A DNA stretch of 64,000 nucleotides from Prauserella_A sp040645195 (GCF_040645195.1 NZ_JBEYXW010000019.1:1-64000), one strand, 5' to 3'. Shown: positions 17,293 through 26,033, numbered from the stretch's first letter. Notes: generated by a model from the letters alone, not told the origin. Numbers and translations: made by a program.

Positions 17293-18477
17293 TCATGCCG
17301 TGCAGGGACCGGTGCTCACCTCCGCGTCCAGCCTCGGTGCCGACGCCACCTCGTCCCGCACCTCGTCGGCGGTGAGCACGAACCCGGTCTCCGGGTCCTC
17401 CACCGACGCACCGAAGACAACCCCGGTCACCCGCCCCTCCGGGCTGATCATCGGACCACCCGAGTTACCGCTGCGCACCTGCCCGCGCACCGTGTAGACG
17501 TCACGCTGCACGGTGTTGGCGTCGTAGATGTCCGGGCCCTGCAGGTTGATCCGCTGGCGCACTCGCAGTGCGCTCGCGGTGTACGGGCCGTCCAACGGGT
17601 AACCGAGCGCGATCGCGTCATCGCCCTCCTGCGCGGACTGGTCGGTGAGCGTGAGTGCACGCGCGGTCAGCCCCGGCACCGCGAGGATCGCGACATCGGT
17701 CTCCGGGTCGTACAGGACGACCTGGGCGCTTTCCTGGCCGTCGACCGTCTCCACGGCAACCTCGTCGGTACCGGCGACGACGTGTGCGTTGGTCATCACC
17801 CGCTCCGGCGCGATCACGAAACCGCTGCCCTCCAGCGAGCGCGAGCACGAGGGCGCGACGCCGCGGATCTTCAGCACGCTGTCCTGCATGCCGCGAACGA
17901 CCCTGCTGTTCTGCAACGCGGCGTTCGGCGGGCCGATCTCGCGTACGGGCGCCCTCTGAAACGGGTCTACAATGGACGGAAAGCCGGACGCATCCAGCAG
18001 CTGGCGGAGGTCACCGGGCAGGCCACGCGCTTGTTCTGGCATCACCGTGTTGACGCCACCGAGAACGACGGAGTTGTTGATCTCCCTGGCCAGTCCCGGA
18101 ATCGCCGCGACACTGGTGAGCGGAAGTGCGATCAACCACGCCACCAGGAACACGACAGCGCCCTGCACAACGGCGCCCAGCGCGCTGTCCACACTCGAGA
18201 CCTTCGGCGAGTGGATCCTGCGTTTGAGCTTGTTCCCGAGCCAGACACCGATCGTCTCGCCGAGCGCCACCAGGATCACCACCGTGGCAACGGCGAACGC
18301 GACGCGTGCGGCTGGCTGCTGGAAGAAGTCGATGATGATGGGGGCGAGCTGGATGCCGAGGATCGCGCCGCCGAGCACACCGAGGAAGGCTGGCAGCGCG
18401 ATCACCACCCCCTGACGAGCACCGGAGATCGCCGCCAGCACGGCCAGCAGTATCACCAGCACATCGACCCAGTTCAA
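17293..18477 (-). CDS. marP: MarP-family periplasmic serine protease
   Basis: 394 residues. The N terminus has four membrane helices of the colicin V production-like type, followed by a chymotrypsin-fold protease outside the membrane. The triad is readable: TNAHVV gives His232, DPETDVAIL gives Asp261, RSGNSGGP gives Ser339. Cys211 and Cys392 occupy the places of the M. tuberculosis MarP disulfide that tunes activity with redox state. MarP processes cell-wall hydrolases and supports acid resistance in mycobacteria. Length and topology match the family. It heads a minus-strand run with the Nudix, thioredoxin and nth genes lying upstream. Confidence 0.95.
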   Translation of the reverse strand: MNWVDVLVILLAVLAAISGARQGVVIALPAFLGVLGGAILGIQLAPIIIDFFQQPAARVAFAVATVVILVALGETIGVWLGNKLKRRIHSPKVSSVDSALGAVVQGAVVFLVAWLIALPLTSVAAIPGLAREINNSVVLGGVNTVMPEQARGLPGDLRQLLDASGFPSIVDPFQRAPVREIGPPNAALQNSRVVRGMQDSVLKIRGVAPSCSRSLEGSGFVIAPERVMTNAHVVAGTDEVAVETVDGQESAQVVLYDPETDVAILAVPGLTARALTLTDQSAQEGDDAIALGYPLDGPYTASALRVRQRINLQGPDIYDANTVQRDVYTVRGQVRSGNSGGPMISPEGRVTGVVFGASVEDPETGFVLTADEVRDEVASAPRLDAEVSTGPCTA

Positions 18478-18498
18478 CGTCTCTCCCTACTAGGCCAC

Positions 18499-19209
18499 CT
18501 ACTCCGGCCGCGCCGACTCCGCGCGGCGGCTGCGAGCCTCGTGTCGAGCCAACGCTACGTCAAGGTCCCGCACATCCGTGTGATCCCACTCCTGCTCCCA
18601 GCCACCGAGAGTGAGCAGGACCGAGAGCAGACCGGCCGTGAAGCCCCACACGAACATGTCGCGAACCTCGAAGGCCGGACCCTTCCACTCGACACCCGGC
18701 CTGCTCACCTGGAACCGGTTGGCCGGGTCGGTCAGCTCCCCCAGCGGAACGCGCGCCACCGCCGCCGTCTCGGCGGGGTCAACGGCGTGTACCGGCGATG
18801 GCGCATGCCAGTGCGCGAGTACCGGGGTCACCGCGAAACCGGATACCGGCACGTACAACTCGGGCAGGATGGCGACCGGGGCGACACCGGCAGGGTCGAC
18901 GCCGGTCTCCTCCTCCGCCTCCCGCAGCGCGGTGTCCACGGGCCCGTCGTCGTGCGGCTCCGCACCTCCGCCGGGGAACGCGACCTGCCCGGCATGCGCA
19001 CCGAGCGTGTCGGCCCTGCGCAGCAGCAGCACATCGGGACCGTCGGCACCGTCCGCGCCGAACAGGATCAGCACGGAAGCCGGCCGGGCCGCCGTGCCCG
19101 TGGGCACAGCGAAGCGGGTGAACGTCTTCGAGCTCAGCCCACCGCTGAGCTCAACGAGCCCGCGCAGCCATGCGGGGGCGTCGGCCGGGTCGATCAGCGG
19201 CCCGTTCAC
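18499..19209 (-). CDS. CoA pyrophosphatase-type Nudix hydrolase
   Basis: 236 residues. The Nudix box reads FPGGGAEPHDDGPVDTAL then REAEEETGV, canonical spacing with Asp at the first acidic position. The region around LLRRADTLGAHAGQVAFPGG matches the CoA-diphosphatase signature upstream of the Nudix box. Such enzymes cleave CoA or related dinucleoside diphosphates. It corresponds in position to Rv3672c. The ATG overlaps the thioredoxin-like gene stop by 4 nt. Confidence 0.9.
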   Translation of the reverse strand: MNGPLIDPADAPAWLRGLVELSGGLSSKTFTRFAVPTGTAARPASVLILFGADGADGPDVLLLRRADTLGAHAGQVAFPGGGAEPHDDGPVDTALREAEEETGVDPAGVAPVAILPELYVPVSGFAVTPVLAHWHAPSPVHAVDPAETAAVARVPLGELTDPANRFQVSRPGVEWKGPAFEVRDMFVWGFTAGLLSVLLTLGGWEQEWDHTDVRDLDVALARHEARSRRAESARPE

Positions 19210-19802
19210 CGGGCGGCTCCGACGGCGGCACGAATCTGCTCGATCGAGGTGAACAGCCGTGGGTTGCTGATGAAGTGCACCGTCCCGTCGGCGGTGATGA
19301 GGTAGGACGCCGGAAGCGCCCGCGGCACCTTCAGCGCCTCGCGCGCCGGTCCCGAGGCGCCCTCACCGTCGTACACGGTCGGCAGGCGCACGCCGAGCTG
19401 GGTCAGCAGGTCGAGGCCGTCCTTGGCGTTGCTCTGCACCTGCACGGTCAGTACCCGCACGGCACCGGGCTCCGCCGCGTAGGCGGCCAGCAGCGGCAGC
19501 TCCTCCCGGCAGGGCGCACACCAGGTGGCCCACACGTTGACGAGGGTGGCCTGCCCGCCCAGCGCGCTGCCGAGGTCGACGGTGGAACTGTCACCAAGGC
19601 ATGGCACCTCGACACCGGCCAGCTGCTCGACCGAGCCGCTGTCACCGGTGGGGCATGGTTGCAGCGCGGCGGCCGCCCTGGCAGGCCCGAGGTCCGCGGC
19701 GGGAAGCTCCGGGCCGCGGTTGGAGACCACGGGCAGCACAGCGATCAGCGCGGCGAGCGCGAGCACACCCACCGCCAGCGCCCATTTCGTCGCAGTGGTC
19801 AT
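19206..19802 (-). CDS. TlpA/ResA-like membrane-anchored thioredoxin
   Basis: 198 residues. One N-terminal uncleaved helix (ALAVGVLALAALIAVLPVV) anchors an extracytoplasmic thioredoxin domain with the active site NVWATWCAPCREELPLL. It probably reduces exported cysteines or supplies reductant for cytochrome maturation. Two more Cys (QPC and EVPC, before the domain) could form a disulfide. By position it matches Rv3673c. It is coupled to the Nudix gene by an ATGA overlap and lies 18 bp downstream of nth. Confidence 0.92.
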   Translation of the reverse strand: MTTATKWALAVGVLALAALIAVLPVVSNRGPELPAADLGPARAAAALQPCPTGDSGSVEQLAGVEVPCLGDSSTVDLGSALGGQATLVNVWATWCAPCREELPLLAAYAAEPGAVRVLTVQVQSNAKDGLDLLTQLGVRLPTVYDGEGASGPAREALKVPRALPASYLITADGTVHFISNPRLFTSIEQIRAAVGAAR

Positions 19803-19820
19803 CGCCGTGCCGTCCTGCCG

Positions 19821-20594
19821 TCAACTCGCATCGTGTACCAGTGACAGAAGGTGATCGCGCTCCGCGCCCTTGACGAGCTTGGCCGCGACCTCGAACTCGG
19901 TCGGCCCAGTCCCGTAGGAAGGACAGTCGACCGCGAGCGGGCACGCGCCGCAGGCGGGCTTGCGGGCATGGCAGACCCGCCTGCCGTGGAAGATCACGCG
20001 GTGGGAGAGCATCGTCCACTCCTTGCGCGGGATCAGCTCGCCGACCTCGTTCTCGACCTTGACCGGGTCCTCGTCGCTCGTCCATCCCCAACGGCGCACG
20101 AGCCTGCCGAAATGGGTGTCCACAGTGATGCCGGGTACGTCGAACGCCTCACCGAGCACGACGTTGGCGGTCTTGCGGCCGACACCGGGCAGGCGCACGA
20201 GGTCCGCGAGTGTGCCGGGCACCTCGCCGTCGTGGCGTTCCACCAGCGCCGCACCGAGTCCCATCAGCGACGTCGCCTTGTTGCGGTAGAACCCGGTCGG
20301 CCGGATCAGCTCCTCGAGCTCGATGCGGTCGGCTCCGGCGTAGGCGGCGGCCGTCCGGTAGCGGGCGAACAGCGCCGGGGTGACCTCGTTCACCCGTTGA
20401 TCGGTGCACTGGGCCGAGAGGATGACCGCAACCAGCAACTCGAGCGGCGTCGTGAAATCCAGTTCGCAGTGCGCGTTTGGATAGGCTTCATCAAGGCAAC
20501 GCTTCATCCGGCGTGCCCGCCGCACCAGCGACAACCTGGTCTCATTGGCAAAAGAGCGCCGCTTGCGGGGGGCGCGACCGACGGCTGACGACAC
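19821..20594 (-). CDS. nth: Endonuclease III, DNA glycosylase/AP lyase
   Basis: 257 residues. It contains the helix-hairpin-helix LPGVGRKTANVVL carrying the catalytic Lys, the catalytic Asp in VDTHFGRLVRRWG, and the [4Fe-4S] cluster ligands C-x6-C-x2-C-x5-C in CHARKPACGACPLAVDC. It removes oxidised pyrimidines and nicks the abasic site in base-excision repair. It is full length, with an extra basic N terminus (RAPRKRRSF) that may aid DNA binding. First gene of the minus-strand run nth, thioredoxin, Nudix, marP. Confidence 0.97.
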   Translation of the reverse strand: MSSAVGRAPRKRRSFANETRLSLVRRARRMKRCLDEAYPNAHCELDFTTPLELLVAVILSAQCTDQRVNEVTPALFARYRTAAAYAGADRIELEELIRPTGFYRNKATSLMGLGAALVERHDGEVPGTLADLVRLPGVGRKTANVVLGEAFDVPGITVDTHFGRLVRRWGWTSDEDPVKVENEVGELIPRKEWTMLSHRVIFHGRRVCHARKPACGACPLAVDCPSYGTGPTEFEVAAKLVKGAERDHLLSLVHDAS

Positions 20595-20683
20595 CCAGCT
20601 AGCCTACGTGCGCCGTCCGACCGGGTGGCATGTGCTTCGCTAGGGTCGGTCGGGACACACCACGAGCGAGGAGTCGGAGACTC

Positions 20684-20935
20684 ATGACAGTCTGGTTCGT
20701 CATCGCGGTGCCGCTCGTGGTCATGCTGTTCGCGCTCGGCATGGAGCGGGTCGAGAACCGCCTGCGCTATGTCGCCGTCCGCGGTGAGGACGTCGAGGAG
20801 TTCCTGGAGCAGGCAAGGCCCGACGAGGTCAGAGCACTCTACGGGCACGGCATCGGCCGCGCGCTCGAGCTGTTCCGGCTGCGCAGACTCGGCGGAAAGG
20901 CAGCTAGGCAGAAGCCGCGCCGCGTGCGGAACTAG
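20684..20935 (+). CDS. Small single-pass membrane protein
   Basis: 83 residues from ATG 20684, with GGAGTCGGAGA upstream. One N-terminal helix (VWFVIAVPLVVMLFALGME) is followed by a charged cytoplasmic part with acidic (GEDVEEFLEQARPDEV) and basic (RQKPRRVRN) sections. It sits between nth and crp, as does Rv3675 in M. tuberculosis. No known domain. Confidence 0.85.
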   Translation: MTVWFVIAVPLVVMLFALGMERVENRLRYVAVRGEDVEEFLEQARPDEVRALYGHGIGRALELFRLRRLGGKAARQKPRRVRN

Positions 20936-21128
20936 GCCCGTCTCCCGCCACCACCCAAACAGAGACGCGGCGCGTCGCAGTTAGACTGCTCGGTCGGACG
21001 AGATCACGCCCCTACCTGAGTGACACGCGGTAACCGTGCAAACGCGCTGCGATTGCCGCGGATATCACCCGCTCAGGGTGCTTTCGCGGTGTAGCGGCAA
21101 GCCGGGAAGTGATCTCGGGGGCACGCCC

Positions 21129-21156
21129 TACACTGCACGTAGTGATCGGCGACACG
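21129..21156 (+). promoter_or_regulatory. Candidate crp promoter with Crp-like half-sites
   Basis: A -10-like TACACT (21129-21134) is followed by AGTGATCGGCGACACG (21141-21156), which keeps GTGA and CAC half-sites at the correct spacing but has three mismatches to TGTGA-N6-TCACA. A second -10-like TAGACT is at 20982-20987. Autoregulation by Crp is known in the family, but here the match is weak. Confidence 0.3.
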
Positions 21157-21201
21157 CTCCTCCTCTCGAGGATCGTGAGCGCTTCTCAAAGGAGGCACGA
21201 G

Positions 21202-21876
21202 GTGGACGAGACCCTGGCCCGGGCGGGCATTTTTCAGGGTGTGGAACCGGCAGCAGCCGAGGCGCTCGCACAGACCTTGGAGACTGTGGACTTTCCTCGC
21301 GGCCACGTGATCTTCAGCGAGGGCGAGCCGGGCGACAAGCTGTACATCATCAAGTCGGGCAAGGTGAAGATCGGGCGCAAGTCGGCGGACGGCCGCGAGA
21401 ACCTGTTCCAGATCATGGGCCCATCCGACATGTTCGGTGAACTTTCGATCTTCGACCCCGGCCCGCGCACCTCGACCGCGACGACCGTGACCGAGGTCAG
21501 TGCCGTGACGATGGACCGGCCTGCTCTTCGGCAGTGGATCTCGACGCGACCGGAGATCGCGGAGCAGTTGCTGCGCGTGGTGGCGCGCAGACTGCGTCGC
21601 ACGAACAACATGGTCGCGGAACTGATCTTCACCGACGTTCCCGGCCGCGTGGCGCGGGCGCTGCTTCAGCTGGCGCAGCGCTTCGGTAGCCAGGAAGCCG
21701 GACTGCTGCGGGTCACGCACGACCTCACGCAGGAGGAGATCGCGCAGTACGTCGGCGCTTCGCGGGAGACCGTCAACAAAGCGCTGGCCGACTTCGCGCA
21801 CCGCGGCTGGCTGCGGCTCGAGGGCAAGAGCGTGCTCATCCTCGACCCGGAACGCCTGGCTCGCCGCGCGCGCTGA
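21202..21876 (+). CDS. crp: cAMP receptor protein, Crp/Fnr family
   Basis: 224 residues from GTG 21202, set by AAAGGAGG 6 nt upstream; the longer frame to 21109 is discarded. The length equals M. tuberculosis Crp, and the text is nearly colinear with it: ARAGIFQGVEP, FSEGEPGDKLYIIKSGKVKIGR, MFGELSIFDPGPRTSTATT (the cyclic-nucleotide pocket with the Arg/Thr pair) and the helix-turn-helix QEEIAQYVGASRETVNKAL. It is a global regulator responding to cAMP. Possible autoregulatory elements lie at 21129-21156. Confidence 0.96.
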   Translation: MDETLARAGIFQGVEPAAAEALAQTLETVDFPRGHVIFSEGEPGDKLYIIKSGKVKIGRKSADGRENLFQIMGPSDMFGELSIFDPGPRTSTATTVTEVSAVTMDRPALRQWISTRPEIAEQLLRVVARRLRRTNNMVAELIFTDVPGRVARALLQLAQRFGSQEAGLLRVTHDLTQEEIAQYVGASRETVNKALADFAHRGWLRLEGKSVLILDPERLARRAR

Positions 21877-21958
21877 AGCGAACCGCCTGATAGGCACGTT
21901 CTGCGGGCGACGGTCCACATTGGAACGTCTCGCCGGCTGAACGTGTCCCAGACATGAC

Positions 21959-22000
21959 AAGGGGCCGGGCGCCACCCCCGACGTGGCGCACCGGCCCCTT
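21959..22000 (+). terminator. Terminator hairpin after crp
   Basis: Arms AAGGGGCCGG and CCGGCCCCTT enclose an inner GCGCCAC/GTGGCGC stem with a 7-nt loop. Very stable. The right arm ends in TT but has no long T run. Confidence 0.75.
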
Positions 22001-22249
22001 GCCTGTGCGCGGACCATCCCCCGACAGCCCGCGCTCCCCGCCCTCCGGTTGTAGGCCCCGACCCGAATCCGGAGGGAAGTATTCAGTTCACTACCACGAT
22101 CGCACGAACCCCACCGGGTAGTTCAAGGTCGTTCACTCTCAAGGACGCTTCAGGTGGACGTGCGATGCCCGGAACCTGCGCACCGTTATCCAACTGAGAT
22201 CGAGTACCCCACCCAGGCGCTTTCACACCTCGAGCCGCAAGAAAATAAG

Positions 22250-22279
22250 TGGTACTGTCGTACCATTGTGCGGCATACT
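22250..22279 (+). promoter_or_regulatory. Operator-like palindrome at the -35 of an MFS gene
   Basis: TGGTAC-TGTC-GTACCA (22250-22265) is a perfect inverted repeat. It covers the expected -35 position of a -10-like CATACT (22274-22279), which lies 7 nt before the ATG at 22287, implying a leaderless message that a dimeric repressor could block. Confidence 0.55.
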
Positions 22280-22286
22280 AGTCCGC

Positions 22287-23540
22287 ATGCCCCAGCCCGA
22301 CTCCCATGGCAGCACGTCGCTGTCCGATTACCGGCTCGCGCTCAGCGCCCCGAATGCCCGCCGCCCCATGGTGGCGGCTCTGTTCGCACGGCTGCCGATC
22401 GCCATGATCGGCATCTCGGCATTGCTTTACGTGCAACGTGAAACGGGCTCGTTCGCCGCAGCGGGTCTGGTGTCGGCGAGCTCGCTGGTCGGCGTGGCGG
22501 TCGGCTCGGTCGCCCAGGGCAGGATCATCGACCGCTTTGGGCCGACCCGGCCGTTGCTACTCGTGTCGGCGCTGTTCGTAGTCGCCATGGCCGCACTCGT
22601 GGTGGCCATCGAGGCGCACTCACCCACCCCGTTGCTGGTCGTGCTGGCGGCTGGAATCGGTGTCACCGAACCGATGACCGGATCCGCATCCCGCGCACTG
22701 TGGGGGCGCCTGCTGCCCGAGGGACCCGCCCGCAACGCCGCGTTCTCGTACGAGGCGATCAGCATGGAGGTGTTCTTCATCCTCGGCCCCGGGCTTGCCG
22801 GCCTGCTGATCGCGGCGCCGTGGCCCGGAACCGGAATGGTGCTTGGCGCGGTGTGCATGGTGGGCGGTGCGGTGATGTTCGCGCTGAGCCCGGCGGTGCG
22901 GGCATGGGGTCCGGCGCAATCCGGTGGCGGGCGGCTACTAGGTGCGCTCGCGAGCCCCGGGATGCGCACGCTGGCACTCGCCGCGCTCGGCTTCGGCATG
23001 GTGATCGGTTTCGTGGAGGTCGCCGTGCCCGCCGCCGCCGAGGAGGCGGGTCAGGTCGCGATCGGCGGGCTGCTGCTGTCGCTGTGGTCGGTCAGCTCCG
23101 TGGCGTTCGGTGTGGCCTACAGTCTGCGCCCGTGGCCCCGGCCGATGGCACTGCGGCTGCCCGTGCTGCTCGCCGGGTTCGGTGCGCTGGTGGCGTTGCT
23201 CGCGCTGCCGTCGACGCTGTGGGGCCTCGCGCTGGCGATGCTCGCTGCCGGTGCGCTGATCACGCCGCAGTCCACGACACACTCCGCGGCCATCGAGATC
23301 GTCGCGCCGAAGGGCACCGCCGCGGAGGCCTTCGGCTGGGTGATCACCGCCGTCACGCTGGGCCTGGCCTTCGGGCAGTCGGTGAGCGGGTACCTCGTCG
23401 AGCTCAGCGGCCCGCCCGCGGCGTTCCTTGCAGGCGCGGCGTTCGGTCTCGTACTCGCCGTGGTGGTGTGGTTGCTGCGCGGCACTGTCCGCGCACCCGA
23501 CTCCGCACCGGCATCGCGGCGCACCGCCGTTTCCGCGTAG
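22287..23540 (+). CDS. MFS transporter, probable exporter
   Basis: 417 residues from ATG 22287, with about 12 membrane helices. The loop between helices 2 and 3 reads GRIIDRFGPTRPLL, a variant of the MFS signature GxxxDRxGxRR. It resembles the second MFS protein at 41788 in overall plan (ARLPIAMIGISALLYVQRETGSFAAAGLV against ARLPMTAMSITLTLH), so the two may be paralogs. Substrate unknown. It interrupts the conserved crp-to-metallo-beta-lactamase order and is preceded by its own palindrome. Confidence 0.88.
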   Translation: MPQPDSHGSTSLSDYRLALSAPNARRPMVAALFARLPIAMIGISALLYVQRETGSFAAAGLVSASSLVGVAVGSVAQGRIIDRFGPTRPLLLVSALFVVAMAALVVAIEAHSPTPLLVVLAAGIGVTEPMTGSASRALWGRLLPEGPARNAAFSYEAISMEVFFILGPGLAGLLIAAPWPGTGMVLGAVCMVGGAVMFALSPAVRAWGPAQSGGGRLLGALASPGMRTLALAALGFGMVIGFVEVAVPAAAEEAGQVAIGGLLLSLWSVSSVAFGVAYSLRPWPRPMALRLPVLLAGFGALVALLALPSTLWGLALAMLAAGALITPQSTTHSAAIEIVAPKGTAAEAFGWVITAVTLGLAFGQSVSGYLVELSGPPAAFLAGAAFGLVLAVVVWLLRGTVRAPDSAPASRRTAVSA

Positions 23541-23550
23541 CGGATTTCTT

Positions 23551-24435
23551 TCACAGGAGCAGTTCGGTTCCGTCGGTGGGGACTTCGGCACCTGCGGCGT
23601 CGAGATCGGCTCGTTCAGCCGAGCCGGGATCCAGCACCGGGTTGGTGTTGTTGAGGTGCGTGAAGAGCCAGCGGGTGCGGCCGGTTGCCTCCCGGATCCT
23701 GGCGAGGCTGCCGTGCGGGCCCGCCATCGGCAGGTGGCCCATCGCCAGTTGGGCCCGCGCGCCGACATCGCCCCTCGTCGCGCTCGCCATCTCGTCGGGG
23801 GCATAGAACGATCCGTCGAGCACCACGCAATCCGCCCCGGCGCAGAACTCGTCGAAACCCGGCGGCCACGCGGCCAGGCACGGCGCGTAGACGAGCACCC
23901 CGCCGGTCGCCGGATCGGTGATGCGGTAGGCCACCACCCATGGACCGGCCACAGTGGACTCCGCGGCGTACTTGGGCCGCTTGTCGCTGACCGGGAACAC
24001 CGTGACCCGCAAGCCGTCGAGCCGCACCTCAGACGCCGACGGCGACCACGTCCAGGTCTGGTAGCGGCCAACGACATCGCGTGCGGGCACATGCCGCACC
24101 ACGGCATCCGGTGCCCACACGCACAGCCCGGCGGCCTCCTTGAGCTGGAACAAGCCGAGCGTGTGGTCCAGTTCGCCGTCCGTCAGCAGCACGCCGCGGA
24201 TCGGGGTCTCCCGCGGTCCCGGCCCCGCCGCCAGCGCCGCAGACGACGTCAGCTGTGTGCGGATGTCCGGCGAGGCATTGAGCAGGTACCAGTTCCGGTC
24301 ATCCGCACTCACCGCGAGGCAGTCCTGGGTGCGGGCCGGCGCCCTGCCACGCCGTGCCGCCACGCAGTTCGGGCACGCACAGTTCCATTGCGGCACACCG
24401 CCACCCGCGGCCGTGCCGAGCACGATCATCCTCAT
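23551..24435 (-). CDS. PqqB-like metallo-beta-lactamase-fold protein
   Basis: 294 residues. It opens MRMIVLGTAAGGGVPQWNC with the C-x-C-x2-C group (CACPNC) seen in PqqB, then LLNASPDIRTQL, LTDGELDHTLGL and FTHLNNTNPVLDPGS, all characteristic of PqqB, the hydroxylase acting on the PqqA precursor in PQQ biosynthesis. No pqqA, C, D or E is in the window, so it is an orphan and may serve another pathway. It is the last gene of the minus-strand run from 28501, 9 bp after the metallo-beta-lactamase gene. Confidence 0.85.
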   Translation of the reverse strand: MRMIVLGTAAGGGVPQWNCACPNCVAARRGRAPARTQDCLAVSADDRNWYLLNASPDIRTQLTSSAALAAGPGPRETPIRGVLLTDGELDHTLGLFQLKEAAGLCVWAPDAVVRHVPARDVVGRYQTWTWSPSASEVRLDGLRVTVFPVSDKRPKYAAESTVAGPWVVAYRITDPATGGVLVYAPCLAAWPPGFDEFCAGADCVVLDGSFYAPDEMASATRGDVGARAQLAMGHLPMAGPHGSLARIREATGRTRWLFTHLNNTNPVLDPGSAERADLDAAGAEVPTDGTELLL

Positions 24436-24444
24436 CGCGGCCCA

Positions 24445-25221
24445 CTATCCCTGCGAGCGCAGATACTCCAGCTGCGCCACCACACTCGCCTCCGCGGGAC
24501 GCCACAGCGAGCGGTCGACCTCGGCGTAGACCACCTCGACGACCTGGCGTGCCGTCGCGTCCGCACCGAGTTGCCGTAGCGCGGCACGCACCTGATCGAG
24601 CCGCTGCTCGCGATGCTCGGCGTACTCGCGAGCCGTCGCGGCCAGATCGGTCAGCTCCGGTCCATGGCCGGGCAACCCCAGCGCCGCACCGGGCAACGCA
24701 CACAGTAGCTGCAGCGAGCGGAGGTAGTCGCCGAGGTCGGACAGCACGGTGGTGCCCCGGCCGAGCACGGTGTCCCCGGTGAGCACGTGTGTGCGGCCGG
24801 CGTGGTCGAAGCGCAGGGTCACCGAGTCCGTGGTGTGGCCCGGTGTGTGCAGCACCTCGATCTCCAACCCGGCAGCGGATACCGCCTGCCCGTGCCCGAT
24901 CGGCTCGCCGCCACGGCACAGCTGCTCGTCGAACGCCCGCACCGGCGCGCCCATCCGCTCGGCCAGCCACGGTGCGCCCTCGGAATGGTCGGGATGATGG
25001 TGGGTGAGCAGGATCAGCTCGATCGGCCCCACACCGGCGACACGCTCCAGATGTTCGAGGTCCTCGTAGCCCGGGTCGACCACGACGCAGCCCGCGGCAC
25101 CAGGCGCGCGCAGCACCCACGTGTTGGTGCCTTCCAATGTCATCGCCGACGGGTTGTTCTCCAGCAGCACCGAGGCCACCGGCGACACCGGGCGCAGGAC
25201 ACCGTACGCGGGATGGTTCAT
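24445..25221 (-). CDS. Metallo-beta-lactamase-fold hydrolase (LACTB2-like)
   Basis: 258 residues. The zinc motif LTHHHPDHSEG, then HTPGHTTDS, LTGDTVLG and GHGPEL supply the metal ligands, and the C-terminal helical segment (EHREQRLDQVRAALRQLG) matches LACTB2-like enzymes, some of which are endoribonucleases. By position it is the counterpart of Rv3677c. The start overlaps the Nudix gene stop by 4 nt. Confidence 0.92.
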   Translation of the reverse strand: MNHPAYGVLRPVSPVASVLLENNPSAMTLEGTNTWVLRAPGAAGCVVVDPGYEDLEHLERVAGVGPIELILLTHHHPDHSEGAPWLAERMGAPVRAFDEQLCRGGEPIGHGQAVSAAGLEIEVLHTPGHTTDSVTLRFDHAGRTHVLTGDTVLGRGTTVLSDLGDYLRSLQLLCALPGAALGLPGHGPELTDLAATAREYAEHREQRLDQVRAALRQLGADATARQVVEVVYAEVDRSLWRPAEASVVAQLEYLRSQG

Positions 25222-26033
25222 GGCACCTCCACTCTGATCACCTCACCATCGACCACGATCCGTGGCGTGACCTTAGGAATGGACCGCGTCATCGCCAGCG
25301 CCTGGCCGACCGACGTGCACCGGGACAGCTCGTCGAGCATGAACCAGGTGGGCGGCAGCAGGGCGCTCGTGCCGGCCGCGGCCTCGTCGATCGCATCGGC
25401 GGGCCTGCGCCAGCCCGTCGACTCCGCCTCGGTGGTCCTGCCGTCGGCGTGTTGCCCCTCGGGGAGCGCGGCGACGAAGAAGCGCGCGTCGTAGCGACGC
25501 CGTTCCTCCTCGGGGGTCACCCAGTTCGCCCACGGCCGCAACAGGTCCGCCCGCAGCAGCAGTCCGGCATCGGCGAGGAACTCCGCGAGCGACAGCTCAC
25601 GGGAGACGAGCGCGGCACGTGCGGCGCGATACCGTGCGGTGTCGGGGACCGTGGCCGACTCCGAACCGGCCAGCAGCACACCGGACTCCTCGAAGGTCTC
25701 CCGCACGGCGGCGCAGACCAGGGCGCGCGCCAGCGACTCCGAGCAGCCGAACCACTCCGCCCACTGCCCAGGCGGCGGACCGGCCCAGCGCACCGGCGCG
25801 TCGGCGTCCCTGGCATCGACCCCACCACCAGGGAAGACGGTCATCCCGCCCGCGAACGCCATCGCGGCGACGCGGCGCTGCAGGAACACCTCCACGCCCC
25901 CGGCGTCCGCCGGACGCAGCAGCATGACCGACGCGGCGTCCTTCGGCACGGCCGGGATCACGGGCGGCTCGGCAGGCAAGGGCGGCACGGAATGCTTCGG
26001 CACATGGAACGTCGCTGGCACATACCGCAACAT
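25218..26033 (-). CDS. Nudix hydrolase
   Basis: 271 residues. The Nudix region is FPGGGVDARDAD, an insertion of about 35 residues, then AAVRETFEESGVLL, the layout of long-insert Nudix proteins (NUDT19-like, CoA or acyl-CoA diphosphatases). The C-terminal half has YDARFFVAALPEGQ, also typical of that branch. It is coupled to the downstream metallo-beta-lactamase gene by ATGA. A shorter start (for example near residue 11) is possible. Confidence 0.88.
   Translation of the reverse strand: MLRYVPATFHVPKHSVPPLPAEPPVIPAVPKDAASVMLLRPADAGGVEVFLQRRVAAMAFAGGMTVFPGGGVDARDADAPVRWAGPPPGQWAEWFGCSESLARALVCAAVRETFEESGVLLAGSESATVPDTARYRAARAALVSRELSLAEFLADAGLLLRADLLRPWANWVTPEEERRRYDARFFVAALPEGQHADGRTTEAESTGWRRPADAIDEAAAGTSALLPPTWFMLDELSRCTSVGQALAMTRSIPKVTPRIVVDGEVIRVEVP

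Larger units (their letters stand above)
21877..22286. other. 410-bp intergenic region with hairpins and an operator-like palindrome
   Basis: It holds the crp terminator (21959-22000), a second hairpin with 8-bp arms CCCTCCGG/CCGGAGGG and a 20-nt loop (22041-22076), an unremarkable middle, and the MFS promoter with its palindrome at the right end. I find no coding frame with codon bias. A small RNA in 21959-22076 is possible but unsupported. Confidence 0.5.

Noticed and set aside
21959..22076. 6C RNA motif
   Set aside because: The loops do not show the runs of at least six cytosines that define the motif.
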